Source: Clostridia bacterium (GTDB lineage: Bacteria > Bacillota > Clostridia > Oscillospirales > Acutalibacteraceae). From it: a stretch of 64,000 nucleotides of DNA. Below the pieces are notes generated by a model, which did not search any database, was not told the DNA's origin, and saw only the letters and a program-made list of their open reading frames with translations. The stretch spans positions 1-64,000 of the forward strand of contig JAGASD010000011.1 in assembly GCA_017621885.1 (NCBI GenBank). Reading direction: 5' to 3'. This document shows positions 44,530 to 53,752 of this stretch, piece after piece. The translations under genes were made by a program, and so were the position numbers. Numbering within the stretch: the stretch's first letter is position 1; every line of letters begins with the position of its first letter.

Positions 44530-45105
44530 CTATCGCTTTTGTAATGCGTACATTGCATCATTGTAAGCATCGACTGTATCGGGGTGAATTATTCGTGCTC
44601 TTTCAATTAAATCTGTAATTGTAAAGCCCAACCCTTCAACAATCGCTTCCTCCAAGGATCTTTTTGCTTTTTCACGCATTACATCAACACCGTTATAATC
44701 ACGCTCCGCACTTATGAAATCTGCAATAAACACAACCTTTTCAAGAATTGACATATTCTTTCTTCCCGTTGTGTGATAACGGATTGCATTCAGCATATCT
44801 TCATCCGTAATGCCTAATTCCTTTCGGGCATATAAGCTACCGCACATTGCGTGGTAAAGCTTAGGCTCGTTTATTTCAAGCTCTGTCATTGCAAGACTGT
44901 TGCTCAGCATATATGAAAGCTGTAAACCGGGAGCATCATCCTTACACCAATCGTGAATAAGGCCTACAGTATATGCCTTTTCAGGGTCACACCCGTAAAT
45001 TAACGCAAGCTCTTTTGCGCTGTCGGCAACATTAAGGGAATGAAGAAATCTTTTTTCCGTTAGTCTTTCGCGCAAGGCTTCAATATATTCCGCATTTTTA
45101 TTCAC
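44530..45105 (-). CDS. yqeK: YqeK family HD-domain phosphohydrolase (Ap4A hydrolase)
   Basis: A 191-residue HD-superfamily protein with metal motifs RFLHSLNVAD, GLIHDWCKDD, YHAMCGSLYARKELGI, IRYHTTGR and IADFIS. B. subtilis YqeK is a symmetrical diadenosine tetraphosphate hydrolase. It overlaps nadD by 4 bp and precedes rsfS by 10 bases. Confidence 0.95.
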   Translation of the reverse strand: MNKNAEYIEALRERLTEKRFLHSLNVADSAKELALIYGCDPEKAYTVGLIHDWCKDDAPGLQLSYMLSNSLAMTELEINEPKLYHAMCGSLYARKELGITDEDMLNAIRYHTTGRKNMSILEKVVFIADFISAERDYNGVDVMREKAKRSLEEAIVEGLGFTITDLIERARIIHPDTVDAYNDAMYALQKR

Positions 45106-45695
45106 AGATACAACCCCCTGTTTTTAATATACGTGAACACCTCTTCTTCAAGATAATCACCAACACCGTTTTTCAAGTTCATACGGATTTCGGTAGAGCT
45201 TATCTGGAGAGGCACACTCTCGCAAAGAATAAAGCTGTCACTATTCATATTAAGAACTTTTTTTGCAAATTCCTTCATATCGTGAAGTTTCTCAAGCCTC
45301 GTTGTACGGCAAGCCGCCACAACGGTGCATAAATCAAGGATTTCTTCATATTTATACCATCTGTCAAGAGACAAAAACATATCGTCCCCCATAAAAAGGT
45401 ACAATTGTGATTGAGGATAAAGCTGTTTAACCTTCCTTAACGTATCAACCGTATAGCTTTTTCCGCCGCGTACAATTTCAATATCGCTCACTTCAAAAAG
45501 CGGTTCGGAAAACGCTAACCTGCACATCTCGTATCTGTCAGCAGAGGTAGCACCCGATTTATCTTTAAAGGGCGACATTGCAGTAGGAATTACAATAACC
45601 TTTTCCGCACCGCACTGCCCCGCAAGATTCTCAGCCAATAATTTATGTCCTTTGTGCGGAGGGTCAAAGGATCCTCCGTATACAGCAATTCTCAT
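45102..45695 (-). CDS. nadD: Nicotinate-nucleotide adenylyltransferase NadD
   Basis: A 197-residue nucleotidyltransferase with YGGSFDPPHKGHKLLAE (nucleotide-binding HxGH), IPTAMSPFKD, MGDDMFLSLDRWYKYEEI and the ISSTEIR motif. It makes nicotinic acid adenine dinucleotide in NAD synthesis. It starts 4 bases after the fucosidase stop, so it may be co-transcribed with the catabolic genes upstream. Confidence 0.97.
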   Translation of the reverse strand: MRIAVYGGSFDPPHKGHKLLAENLAGQCGAEKVIVIPTAMSPFKDKSGATSADRYEMCRLAFSEPLFEVSDIEIVRGGKSYTVDTLRKVKQLYPQSQLYLFMGDDMFLSLDRWYKYEEILDLCTVVAACRTTRLEKLHDMKEFAKKVLNMNSDSFILCESVPLQISSTEIRMNLKNGVGDYLEEEVFTYIKNRGLYL

Positions 45696-45699
45696 AATA

Positions 45700-47112
45700 T
45701 CAATATAACGTTACGCTCTGCATTTCAAGATTACCTCTGTATGATGTAATCTTAATTTTTACTCTTGCCACCTCAACGGGTGTAATTTTATGTATTCTCT
45801 TATAACCGACAACTTCGCCTTCGCCTATTTTTTTGAATTTACCGCTGCCGTCATCAATATAAAGCTCATATTCCTCAACGTGCTGACCGTTCACAATGTT
45901 TTCCGTCATCACGAATTTATCAAACATATCCTTCTGGGAAAGGGTAATTGTAAGCTCGGGCTGTGTGTCACCCAAAGCCGGACGCCAGGTTTTTGTTTCA
46001 TCATCGCTGAAAAGGTTTGAAGCCTCAAAATCCTTTGAAAGAGTTGAGCTTGCTTCAATTGTGCCAATCTGCGAGACCTTGTAGCTGTAAGCTCTTCTCA
46101 AATCAAGACCGAAAGCCCTCAAAATCTGCAAATCCATTTCGGAAAACTTACCGTTTTTCATTGGAGGAACACCCAACATCAATGCACAGTTTTTACCAAC
46201 AGAATCGAGATAAAGCTTCTGGAGCTTATCCTTTGTTTTTGCAGAGTATTCGTCTTCCTTATGGTAATACCATCTGTCACGCATTGAAACGCAAACCTCA
46301 CAAGGATACCAGATAAACTCAGACTCTTTTTTTATTGCTTTTCTTGAGCCTAAATCACGCTCAAACTTACTGTCTCTCTTGCGTGCTTTTTTCGATGTAT
46401 CTTTACTGCGTTCTATTGCATTATATATACTGTGCCTTTCGGGAATAACACTCCACTCATTCTCACGGATAACGCCCCATTCGTTGCCATACCAACGAAC
46501 GTCAGGACCCACAAGAGCAATCACAGCACCCGGCTGACATTCTCTTACAACGTCGTAGTAGCCTTCCCAGTCATATTCCTGGATATTTCCTTCTTTATCA
46601 GGCTCAGCAGCACCGTCAAAACGCACGTAGAATATTTCACCGTATTTTGTGAGGACTTCTCTGAGAAGCGCCTTGAAATATTCATTGTATTCTTTACCGC
46701 TTCCGTAAGACTTTTCGTGACGGTCAAGTGGCGAAATTGCAATACCGAATTTGAGACCCTGATTTCTGCATTCTTCGCTGAGCGCCGCTACAATATCTCT
46801 GTTTTCGGTGTCCCAATCTGTTGCGCTTTCCACTGAATAATTTGTGTATTCCGAAAACCACAGGCAAAAACCGTCGTGATGCTTAACGTTGAGCACCATA
46901 CCTTTGAAGCCTGCATCTTTAAAGAACGTAACCCATTCAGCCGCATCAAATTCTTCGGGATTAAAGTTTACGGGATTAAGGTTGCCGTCTGTCCATTCTC
47001 TGTTAACTATTGTGGAAAGACCGAAGTTTATAAATCCGTAAAACTCGGTTTTCTGCCAATTAACCTGTCTTTCGGTAGGTTTTACACCTGCCGCTATTTC
47101 ATAGGGTTTCAT
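45700..47112 (-). CDS. GH29 alpha-L-fucosidase
   Basis: A 470-residue enzyme. The catalytic TIM barrel (about 1-340) has FYGFINFGLST, NVKHHDGFCLW, KFGIAISPLDRHE and the nucleophile Asp166 in YVRFDGA. A C-terminal F5/8-type beta domain (about 345-470, with TWRPALGDTQPELTITL) probably binds sugar. There is no signal peptide, so it acts on imported fucosylated glycans. It fits with the fucO gene at 21.7 kb. It lies 27 bases after the DUF1667 gene and 4 before nadD. Confidence 0.92.
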   Translation of the reverse strand: MKPYEIAAGVKPTERQVNWQKTEFYGFINFGLSTIVNREWTDGNLNPVNFNPEEFDAAEWVTFFKDAGFKGMVLNVKHHDGFCLWFSEYTNYSVESATDWDTENRDIVAALSEECRNQGLKFGIAISPLDRHEKSYGSGKEYNEYFKALLREVLTKYGEIFYVRFDGAAEPDKEGNIQEYDWEGYYDVVRECQPGAVIALVGPDVRWYGNEWGVIRENEWSVIPERHSIYNAIERSKDTSKKARKRDSKFERDLGSRKAIKKESEFIWYPCEVCVSMRDRWYYHKEDEYSAKTKDKLQKLYLDSVGKNCALMLGVPPMKNGKFSEMDLQILRAFGLDLRRAYSYKVSQIGTIEASSTLSKDFEASNLFSDDETKTWRPALGDTQPELTITLSQKDMFDKFVMTENIVNGQHVEEYELYIDDGSGKFKKIGEGEVVGYKRIHKITPVEVARVKIKITSYRGNLEMQSVTLY

Positions 47113-47139
47113 AAAAAATCCTTTCGATTTATATTATTT

Positions 47140-47502
47140 CTAAATACCGGGATCACAATTCGTCGCTATAATATCCACACCAAGGTCAAGAATATTCTCA
47201 ATAACAACGTCACCGATTTTAACGGGTGCTTTAACAGTAACTGCATTGATTTTTTTCATACAGTCAAACATTTTATCTTTCGGCACGGGACCCGATGATT
47301 TAACGGGCACAACCGCATACATACCGTTTTCAACCTTAACACTTGTGGTAAGGCTTCTTACGGGATTTGTTATTTCGGCACGGGCATAAGCATCACCGCG
47401 TTTGCAGGTGTTACCGGTTACCGCAACAACCTCTCCGTTTTCTATCTCAACCTCAATAGGGCAACCCAAAGGGCAGGATACACAAATAAGACTTTTTTTC
47501 AT
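47140..47502 (-). CDS. DUF1667 protein of the glycerol-3-phosphate dehydrogenase cluster
   Basis: A 120-residue protein with the DUF1667 signature: LICVSCPLGCPIEVE and CKRGDAYARAEI (Cys motifs, possibly metal-binding), TTSVKVENG, and CDPGI at the end. DUF1667 genes nearly always follow the two FAD-dependent dehydrogenase genes seen here and may form a small subunit. ATG 47502 is preferred; GGAGTGGGAG precedes it. Confidence 0.92.
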   Translation of the reverse strand: MKKSLICVSCPLGCPIEVEIENGEVVAVTGNTCKRGDAYARAEITNPVRSLTTSVKVENGMYAVVPVKSSGPVPKDKMFDCMKKINAVTVKAPVKIGDVVIENILDLGVDIIATNCDPGI

Positions 47503-47514
47503 TTCTCCCACTCC

Positions 47515-48768
47515 TTATTGTTCAATACGAACCGTAATTTCGCTGTTTTCATTCATTTTTGCAAGCATTTCGGGTGTAATAACCACGTTTTCCATTTCGC
47601 CGGGAGCAAGCTTAACCTTTTTTCTCGATGAAAGAATCTCTCCATCACACTCAACAACAACCTTTGCTCCTGTGTAGACTTGTCCCACGCGGAAATAAAG
47701 CTTTAATTTCTCCGTGCCTTCAATGTTCACTCTCTGCGGAACAATATAACGCACGCCGTCAATACCCTTTGTATTAATGAACGTACCGCCTTTTTTCTTG
47801 CCGAAAATGTAATCAGCAGCACCTTTACCTGCAATCTGACTTTCTTCCGTTACGTAGTCAACAAGGTCGTGAACCTGCAAAACGTTACCGCAGGCAAAAA
47901 TACCGGGCTTTAAAGTCTCTCTGTACTCGTCAACAACAGGACCGCTTGTAACTCTGTCAAGCTCAACACCGACGTCCTTTGAAAGTTCATTTTCGGGAAT
48001 AAGACCCACAGAAAGAAGAAGCGTGTCACATTCAATATATTCTTCCGTACCCGGAATAGGCTGAAGTCTTTCGTCAACCTTTGCAATTGTAACGCCCTCA
48101 AGTCTTTCTTTACCGTGAGTTTTAATAACCGTACAGCTTAATCTCAACGGGATACCGAAATCATCAAGACATTGAACGATATTTCTTGTAAGACCTCCCG
48201 AATAAGGCATAAGCTCACAAACAACCTTAACCTCCGCACCCTCGAGTGTCATACGGCGAGCCATAATAAGCCCTATATCGCCGGAGCCTAAAATAACAAC
48301 CTTTTTACCGGGCATATATCCGTCAATATTAACGTATTTCTGCGCAGTACCCGCAGTCATAATACCCGAAGGTCTTGAGCCTGCAATTGATAGCGCACCT
48401 CTCGGTCTTTCGCGGCACCCCATTGCAAGCACAACGGCTATTGCCTGAAACTGCATAAGCCCTTCATTATTATTTACCGCAGTAACAACTTTACTATCGG
48501 AAATATTAAGCACCATTGTGTCTGTGAAAACATCAATATCGGTTTTTTCAACAAGCTCTATAAATCTGCCCGCATATTCGGGACCCGAAAGCTCTTCACC
48601 GAAATAGTGAAGACCGAAGCCGGTGTGAATACATTGTTCGAGTATACCTCCGAGAGTCTGCGCTCTTTCAAGAATAACAATTTTTTCAACGCCCTCTTCT
48701 TTTGCCTTTAAAGCAGCCGCCATACCTGCAGGACCGCCGCCGACTACTACTAAATCATAATTCAACAC
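47515..48768 (-). CDS. FAD/NAD-dependent oxidoreductase, partner of the GlpA-like dehydrogenase
   Basis: A protein of about 417 residues from the pyridine-nucleotide-disulfide oxidoreductase class: DLVVVGGGPAGMAAALKA (FAD), LAMGCRERPRGAL, VVILGSGDIGLIMARRM (NAD), GIFACGNVLQVHDLVDYV (second FAD contact). The position-specific redox Cys pair is not present. It probably passes electrons from the GlpA-like subunit to NAD. The start is unclear: ATG 48798 overlaps the previous stop; GTG 48768 or TTG 48765 follow AAGGGGGTAGGA, and I prefer these. Confidence 0.9.
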   Translation of the reverse strand: MLNYDLVVVGGGPAGMAAALKAKEEGVEKIVILERAQTLGGILEQCIHTGFGLHYFGEELSGPEYAGRFIELVEKTDIDVFTDTMVLNISDSKVVTAVNNNEGLMQFQAIAVVLAMGCRERPRGALSIAGSRPSGIMTAGTAQKYVNIDGYMPGKKVVILGSGDIGLIMARRMTLEGAEVKVVCELMPYSGGLTRNIVQCLDDFGIPLRLSCTVIKTHGKERLEGVTIAKVDERLQPIPGTEEYIECDTLLLSVGLIPENELSKDVGVELDRVTSGPVVDEYRETLKPGIFACGNVLQVHDLVDYVTEESQIAGKGAADYIFGKKKGGTFINTKGIDGVRYIVPQRVNIEGTEKLKLYFRVGQVYTGAKVVVECDGEILSSRKKVKLAPGEMENVVITPEMLAKMNENSEITVRIEQ

Positions 48769-48781
48769 AAGTCCTACCCCC

Positions 48782-50215
48782 TTATTTTGTTCTGTCATAC
48801 ATAATTTTTGACTGACCGCCGAATTTTGTTATTTCATTCATTGGTACGCCTAATTCTCTTGCAAGAATTTCGACTACCTTACTACCGCAGAAGCCACCCT
48901 GACATCTGCCCATACCTGCTCTTGTTCTTCTCTTGACACCGTCAACGTCACGAGCCCCTGCAGGAGCGTGAATAGCATCAATAATTTCACCTTCGGTGAT
49001 AGTTTCACAACGGCAAATAATTCTGCCGTAAGCTTTATTTTTCTTAATAAGCTCTGCTCTTTCCTCTGTGCTCATATGACGGAAACGAACAGGCTCGGGA
49101 CGAATGGGATTATAATCAACCTTTTTCTCCATACCGCCTGTAAGCTCTTTCATTATGCCTTCTACCATTTCTGCAATTGCAGGAGCTGAAGAAAGACCGG
49201 GTGACTCAATACCCGCAGCATTTATAAAATTCTTATTGACGGAAGATGAGCCTATAATAAAGTCATCTGTTGTGGGATGTGCTCTGTTACCGCTGAATGA
49301 GGTAATTGCATTTCTCAAAGAAACTGCAGGCACGCTCTTCGTTGCAGAAGTGTAAATACCGTTAAGACCTTCGCTTGTTGTTGCAACGTCACCACCGTCA
49401 TCTATGTCTGTTGCAGAAGGACCGACAATAAGGTTACCGTCAACCGTAGGTGAAACGAGAACACCCTTGCCCATTATTGTGGGGCACTGGAAAATTGTAC
49501 GGCTCACAAGAGTACCCTGGGATTTATCAAGAAGATAATAGTCACCGTGACGGACAATTATTTCAATTGAGTTGTCACCTATCATCTGCGCAATTTTACC
49601 CGAATAAACACCTGCCGCATTAATTACATACTTGCTTTTAATTTCGCCCTGTGTTGTGCCGAGAACGAAGCCTTCATCAGTTGATTGAATGTTTTCGACT
49701 TCGCAATTTCTTATAAACTCAGCACCGTTTGTTACCGCATTTTCAACACCCGCAATTGTAAGCTCATACGGGCAAACAATTGATGAAGAGGGAGCAACAA
49801 GAGCTGCTACTGCTCTTTCACCTATATTAGGTTCGAGTGCAACAAGCTCTTCTCTGCCAACTATATGAAGGCCGGGAACACCGTTTTTCTCACCGCGCGC
49901 CATGAGTTTTTCAAGATGGTGAATTTCGTCCTCAAAAAAAGCCACAACAAGAGCTCCGTTGTTCTTTAACGGAACGTTGAGCTCCTTGCAAAAGCGTTTC
50001 ATAAGCTCAACACCGCGAACGTTAAGCCTTGCTTTAAGTGTACCGGGCACAGCATCAAAGCCTGCGTGAACAATCGCGCTGTTTGCCTTTGTTGCGCCCA
50101 TTGCACAATCGTTGCACTTTTCAAGAAGCGCAATTTTAAGGTTGTACTTTGAAAGTTCTCTGGTAATAAGAGAACCAACAACACCTGCGCCGATTACCGC
50201 AACATCGTACGTCAT
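48782..50215 (-). CDS. GlpA-like FAD-dependent glycerol-3-phosphate dehydrogenase with BFD-type Fe-S domain
   Basis: A 477-residue DAO-family enzyme: DVAVIGAGVVGSLITREL (FAD), GATKANSAIVHAGFD, VRHGDYYLLDK, SGNRAHPTTDDFIIG and AAGIESPGLSSAPAIAE. The C-terminal BFD-type [2Fe-2S] domain has C-R-C-ETITEGEI and GRCQGGFCG. It likely oxidises glycerol-3-phosphate to dihydroxyacetone phosphate with its two downstream partners. No glpK or glpF is near. It is first in a run of eight same-strand genes reaching leuS. Confidence 0.92.
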   Translation of the reverse strand: MTYDVAVIGAGVVGSLITRELSKYNLKIALLEKCNDCAMGATKANSAIVHAGFDAVPGTLKARLNVRGVELMKRFCKELNVPLKNNGALVVAFFEDEIHHLEKLMARGEKNGVPGLHIVGREELVALEPNIGERAVAALVAPSSSIVCPYELTIAGVENAVTNGAEFIRNCEVENIQSTDEGFVLGTTQGEIKSKYVINAAGVYSGKIAQMIGDNSIEIIVRHGDYYLLDKSQGTLVSRTIFQCPTIMGKGVLVSPTVDGNLIVGPSATDIDDGGDVATTSEGLNGIYTSATKSVPAVSLRNAITSFSGNRAHPTTDDFIIGSSSVNKNFINAAGIESPGLSSAPAIAEMVEGIMKELTGGMEKKVDYNPIRPEPVRFRHMSTEERAELIKKNKAYGRIICRCETITEGEIIDAIHAPAGARDVDGVKRRTRAGMGRCQGGFCGSKVVEILARELGVPMNEITKFGGQSKIMYDRTK

Positions 50216-50468
50216 AAAAATACATCTCCTTAATTATTATCGCACTCATTTAAGTGTTCAATAGAAAAATAATCAACTTATTATAACACAGCATTCACAG
50301 AAAAATCAAGGTATTATAATATATTATTATATCCTTATTCTTTTTTATTTGTCACCCATCAAGTGTACCATAACATTATAATATATTATTATATCCTTAT
50401 TTGACCTTGTTTTTTACCTTGCAATAGTGTATTATATTACGTTGAAAGACTTTTGTGAGGTATTTGAA
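50216..50468. promoter_or_regulatory. Divergent promoter region between glpA-like and U32 genes
   Basis: An AT-rich 253-bp gap. A plus-strand promoter TTGTTT (50409-50414), 17 nt, TATTAT fits the U32 operon. It also contains the 27-bp direct repeats described separately. No gene is seen. Confidence 0.4.
50313..50401. repeat. Exact 27-bp direct repeats, 62-bp period
   Basis: The 27 bases at 50313-50339 (ATTATAATATATT, then ATTATATCCTTATT) recur exactly at 50375-50401. The repeat unit contains several TATAAT-like boxes and lies between divergent operons. It may be a duplicated operator or promoter. Confidence 0.85.
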
Positions 50469-51689
50469 ATGAAAAAGCCTGAACTTCTTGCCCCCGCAGG
50501 GGATATGAATTGCCTTAAAGCCGCCGCAAGATTCGGTGCAGATGCAGTATATATAGGAGGTCCTCTTCTTCAGCTGAGAGCCGAAAAATCAGCATTCACC
50601 GAAAGTGAAATCGACGAAGCCGCAAGGTATTTGCACTCGCTTGACAAAAAGCTTTACGTAACCGTAAACAGCTTCACCAAAAACGCTGAAATAGAGCCTC
50701 TTAAAAGCTATGCAAAAGCCCTTTATTCGTTGGGTGTTGATGCAGTAATTGTTGCAGATTTAGGTGCCTTAAGAGCCATAAAGCAGGCAGAGCCCCGTCT
50801 TGAAGTACATATAAGCACACAAGCAAACTGCTGCAACTATTCATCAGCTATGGCATATTACGAATTAGGCGCATCAAGAATTGTTGTTGCCCGCGAAATG
50901 ACTATTGATGAAATTGCCGAAATGCACGAAAAAATTCCCGATGACCTTGAAATTGAAGCCTTTGTACACGGTGCTATGTGTATGGCATATTCAGGCAGAT
51001 GCCTTATTTCATCATATATGAACGGCAGAAGCGGTAACAGAGGCGAATGTACTCAACCATGCCGTTGGGAATATTATCTTGTCGAGCGTAACCGTCCCAA
51101 CGAGTATCTCAAATTAGAAGAATATGACGACCACTCCGCGCTTCTTTCATCCCACGATATGAAAGCAATTTCATTCCTTGACAAATTGCAGGAGGCGGGT
51201 GTAGACTCCTTTAAAATCGAAGGCAGAATGAAAACAGAATATTACGTTTCACACGTTGTTAACGCATACAGACGCGCCATTGACAAAAGTGCGCCCATTG
51301 ATTTGTTGGACGATGAGCTTAACGCAATAAGCCACCGTCCCTACAACAGCGGTTTTTATTTCGGAAACCTTGTGCACGGTCACAAAAACGACGGCCTTTA
51401 CCACTGGGACTGCACATTTGCAGGTGTTGCCCTTGAAGATTGCACCGACGGTAAATTAAAAATCCAACAACGCAACTTCTTTAAATTGGGCGATAATATT
51501 GAGGTCTTGTCACCCGAAACCTTCGGAATGTCCTTTACTTGTACAAAAATAGTAAACGAAAAGGGAGAAGAATGCGAAACAGCCTGTCACCCTCAGGAAT
51601 TTCTTACTCTCGACTGCTCGGCTGACGTCAAAAAGGGTGATATTTTAAGAGTACGCACGCCCAAAGAGAAAATAATTACTGATATATAA
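50469..51689 (+). CDS. U32 family protein (TrhP/RlhA-like RNA hydroxylation type)
   Basis: A 406-residue U32 protein: ELLAPAGDMNCLKAA, FGADAVYIGG, EVHISTQANCCN, and the Cys-rich core HGAMCMAYSGRC then RSGNRGECTQPCRWEYY, followed by DSFKIEGRMKTEYYV. U32 proteins are called peptidases, but E. coli relatives hydroxylate tRNA (TrhP) or 23S rRNA (RlhA), and the Cys cluster binds Fe-S. ATG 50469 is chosen with GAGG upstream. The next gene is a larger U32 protein 5 bases away. Confidence 0.93.
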   Translation: MKKPELLAPAGDMNCLKAAARFGADAVYIGGPLLQLRAEKSAFTESEIDEAARYLHSLDKKLYVTVNSFTKNAEIEPLKSYAKALYSLGVDAVIVADLGALRAIKQAEPRLEVHISTQANCCNYSSAMAYYELGASRIVVAREMTIDEIAEMHEKIPDDLEIEAFVHGAMCMAYSGRCLISSYMNGRSGNRGECTQPCRWEYYLVERNRPNEYLKLEEYDDHSALLSSHDMKAISFLDKLQEAGVDSFKIEGRMKTEYYVSHVVNAYRRAIDKSAPIDLLDDELNAISHRPYNSGFYFGNLVHGHKNDGLYHWDCTFAGVALEDCTDGKLKIQQRNFFKLGDNIEVLSPETFGMSFTCTKIVNEKGEECETACHPQEFLTLDCSADVKKGDILRVRTPKEKIITDI

Positions 51690-51694
51690 ACAAT

Positions 51695-53740
51695 ATGAAC
51701 AAGCACGAAATACTTGCCCCTGCCGGTGCGTGGGAGCAGCTTAAAGCCGCAGTAATCTGCGGTGCAGATGCAGTTTATCTGGGTGCCGGGAATTTCAATG
51801 CCCGTCGCAATGCAGATAACTTCACAGAAAACGAATTAAAAGAATCTGTAAAATATTGTCATCTTCGCAACGTGAAGGTCTACGTAGCATTAAACACACT
51901 CGTTTTTGATAAAGAAACAGACGAACTGTATTCCACAATAGAATCAATTGCAAAAAGCGGTGCAGATGCGGTTATTGTGCAGGATTTTGCCGTGGCAGAT
52001 GCAGTAAAAAAAATCTGTCCGCAGATGCCCCTGCACGCTTCAACGCAAATGGCAATCCACAATGCTTCGGGAGCATTGTTTCTTCAGGAAAAGGGCTTTT
52101 CACGCATTGTTCTTGCCCGTGAACTTTCTTTTGAAGAAATTAAAACAATCCGTGAAAAAGTGTCTGCAGAATTAGAGGTTTTTGTTCACGGTGCTCATTG
52201 TATGGGCGCTTCGGGCAATTGCTATCTTTCTGCAATGTTAGGTGAAAGAAGCGGTAACAGAGGTCTTTGCGCACAAGGTTGCAGACTTCTTTGGAAATCT
52301 CAACACGGCAGAGAATACGCCCTCTCTCTCAAGGATATGTCATACCTTGACAGTATCAACCGGTTAACCGAAATCGGCATTGACTCATTCAAAATCGAAG
52401 GCCGTATGAAGCGCCCCGAATACGTAGCCGCCGCCGTAACAAGTCTGAAAAGCGCACTAAACGGCAAAGGCTATGACAAAGAAACTCTGAAGAGCGTTTT
52501 CTCAAGAAACGGTTTTACAGACGGTTATCTGAAAGGCAACCGGGATTTGAGTATGTTCGGCTTCCGCGGAAAAGAAGACGTAACCTCTGCAAACAACGTG
52601 CTTAAAGACCTTGAGGCACTTTACAGGAAAGACATTCAGCCCCAAAATGCAGAAATGCACCTTGAGTTGAAAAAAGGTACTCCTGCCACACTTACCGTGA
52701 TTTCAAACAGCAAATCTGTATGCATTACGGGTGACGTTCCCGAAGAGCCGAGAAACGCACCGTTAAGCACAGAGATTGCACAAAGAAACTTAGGTAAATT
52801 AGGAAACACACCCTTCACTTTACAAAAAGCACAGATTAAAAACCCCGATAAGCTTACCCTTTCCGCATCTTCAATAAACGCTATGCGGCGCGAGGCAGTT
52901 GAAAATTTATCTGAGCTTTTAACCGAAAACACGTATACAATCAACAGTATTTCACCCGAGAAAGCCGACAGATATTTTCCTCTCGGAAAAACAAAAACAA
53001 GGGCAAGATTTGAAAAGCTTTCTCAGTATTCAGAAATTTTTGACAAATGTGAATTTATAATTTTGCCCATTGATGAAATACTTGATAATAAAGAAAAGCT
53101 TTTTATCCCCCGTGAAAAAATAATTGCAGAATTACCCGAGCTCATTTATCCCAAAAGCGAAGAGGAAATCTCAAAAAAGCTTAAAGAACTTAAAAATATG
53201 GGCATCACAAACGCTGCTGCAGGTAACGCAGGAGCAATAAATCTGCTGAAAAAAGCAGACTTAATAATTCACGGTACGCACGGGCTTAACGTAACAAACA
53301 CGAAAGCTCTTGAATTTTACAAAGTCTGCGGACTCAAGGATATCACTTTATCCTTTGAGCTTTCCGAAAAAGATATAAAAAGCCTTTCGGGTACTGCACA
53401 ACGGGGCATATACGCTTACGGCTATCTGCCCGTTATGCTTATGCGCGCCTGTCCCCAAAAGGATTATCAGGGCTGCGTCAGCTGCAAAGGAAAAACCTTC
53501 CTCACAGACCGAAAAGGCATTAAATTCCCCGTGCTTTGCAGAAGCAGGAAATACTCCGTGCTTCTTAACAGCGTACCGATGTATATCGGTAACAAAAGCC
53601 TGCCCCCTCTTGATTTTGCAACACTTTATTTCACGATTGAAGCAACGGAAAAATGCGCTGAAATATATGAAAGCTTCAGAAGAAAAAACACCATAGAGGG
53701 CAAAAAAACAAACGGACTTTACAACAGAGAATTGATTTAA
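51695..53740 (+). CDS. Large U32 family protein with DUF3656 domain (RlhA-like)
   Basis: A 681-residue U32 protein. The N-terminal U32 domain has EILAPAGAWEQLKAA, LHASTQMAIHN, HGAHCMGASGNCYLS and RSGNRGLCAQGCRLLW, then DSFKIEGRMKRPEYVA. The middle part (about 290-420) is the DUF3656 type, and the C terminus has a second Cys group (CPQKDYQGCVSCKGK). Size and order match E. coli RlhA, which hydroxylates C2501 of 23S rRNA. Tandem small and large U32 genes are frequent in Clostridia. Confidence 0.92.
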   Translation: MNKHEILAPAGAWEQLKAAVICGADAVYLGAGNFNARRNADNFTENELKESVKYCHLRNVKVYVALNTLVFDKETDELYSTIESIAKSGADAVIVQDFAVADAVKKICPQMPLHASTQMAIHNASGALFLQEKGFSRIVLARELSFEEIKTIREKVSAELEVFVHGAHCMGASGNCYLSAMLGERSGNRGLCAQGCRLLWKSQHGREYALSLKDMSYLDSINRLTEIGIDSFKIEGRMKRPEYVAAAVTSLKSALNGKGYDKETLKSVFSRNGFTDGYLKGNRDLSMFGFRGKEDVTSANNVLKDLEALYRKDIQPQNAEMHLELKKGTPATLTVISNSKSVCITGDVPEEPRNAPLSTEIAQRNLGKLGNTPFTLQKAQIKNPDKLTLSASSINAMRREAVENLSELLTENTYTINSISPEKADRYFPLGKTKTRARFEKLSQYSEIFDKCEFIILPIDEILDNKEKLFIPREKIIAELPELIYPKSEEEISKKLKELKNMGITNAAAGNAGAINLLKKADLIIHGTHGLNVTNTKALEFYKVCGLKDITLSFELSEKDIKSLSGTAQRGIYAYGYLPVMLMRACPQKDYQGCVSCKGKTFLTDRKGIKFPVLCRSRKYSVLLNSVPMYIGNKSLPPLDFATLYFTIEATEKCAEIYESFRRKNTIEGKKTNGLYNRELI

Positions 53741-53752
53741 AGGAGTTTTAAA

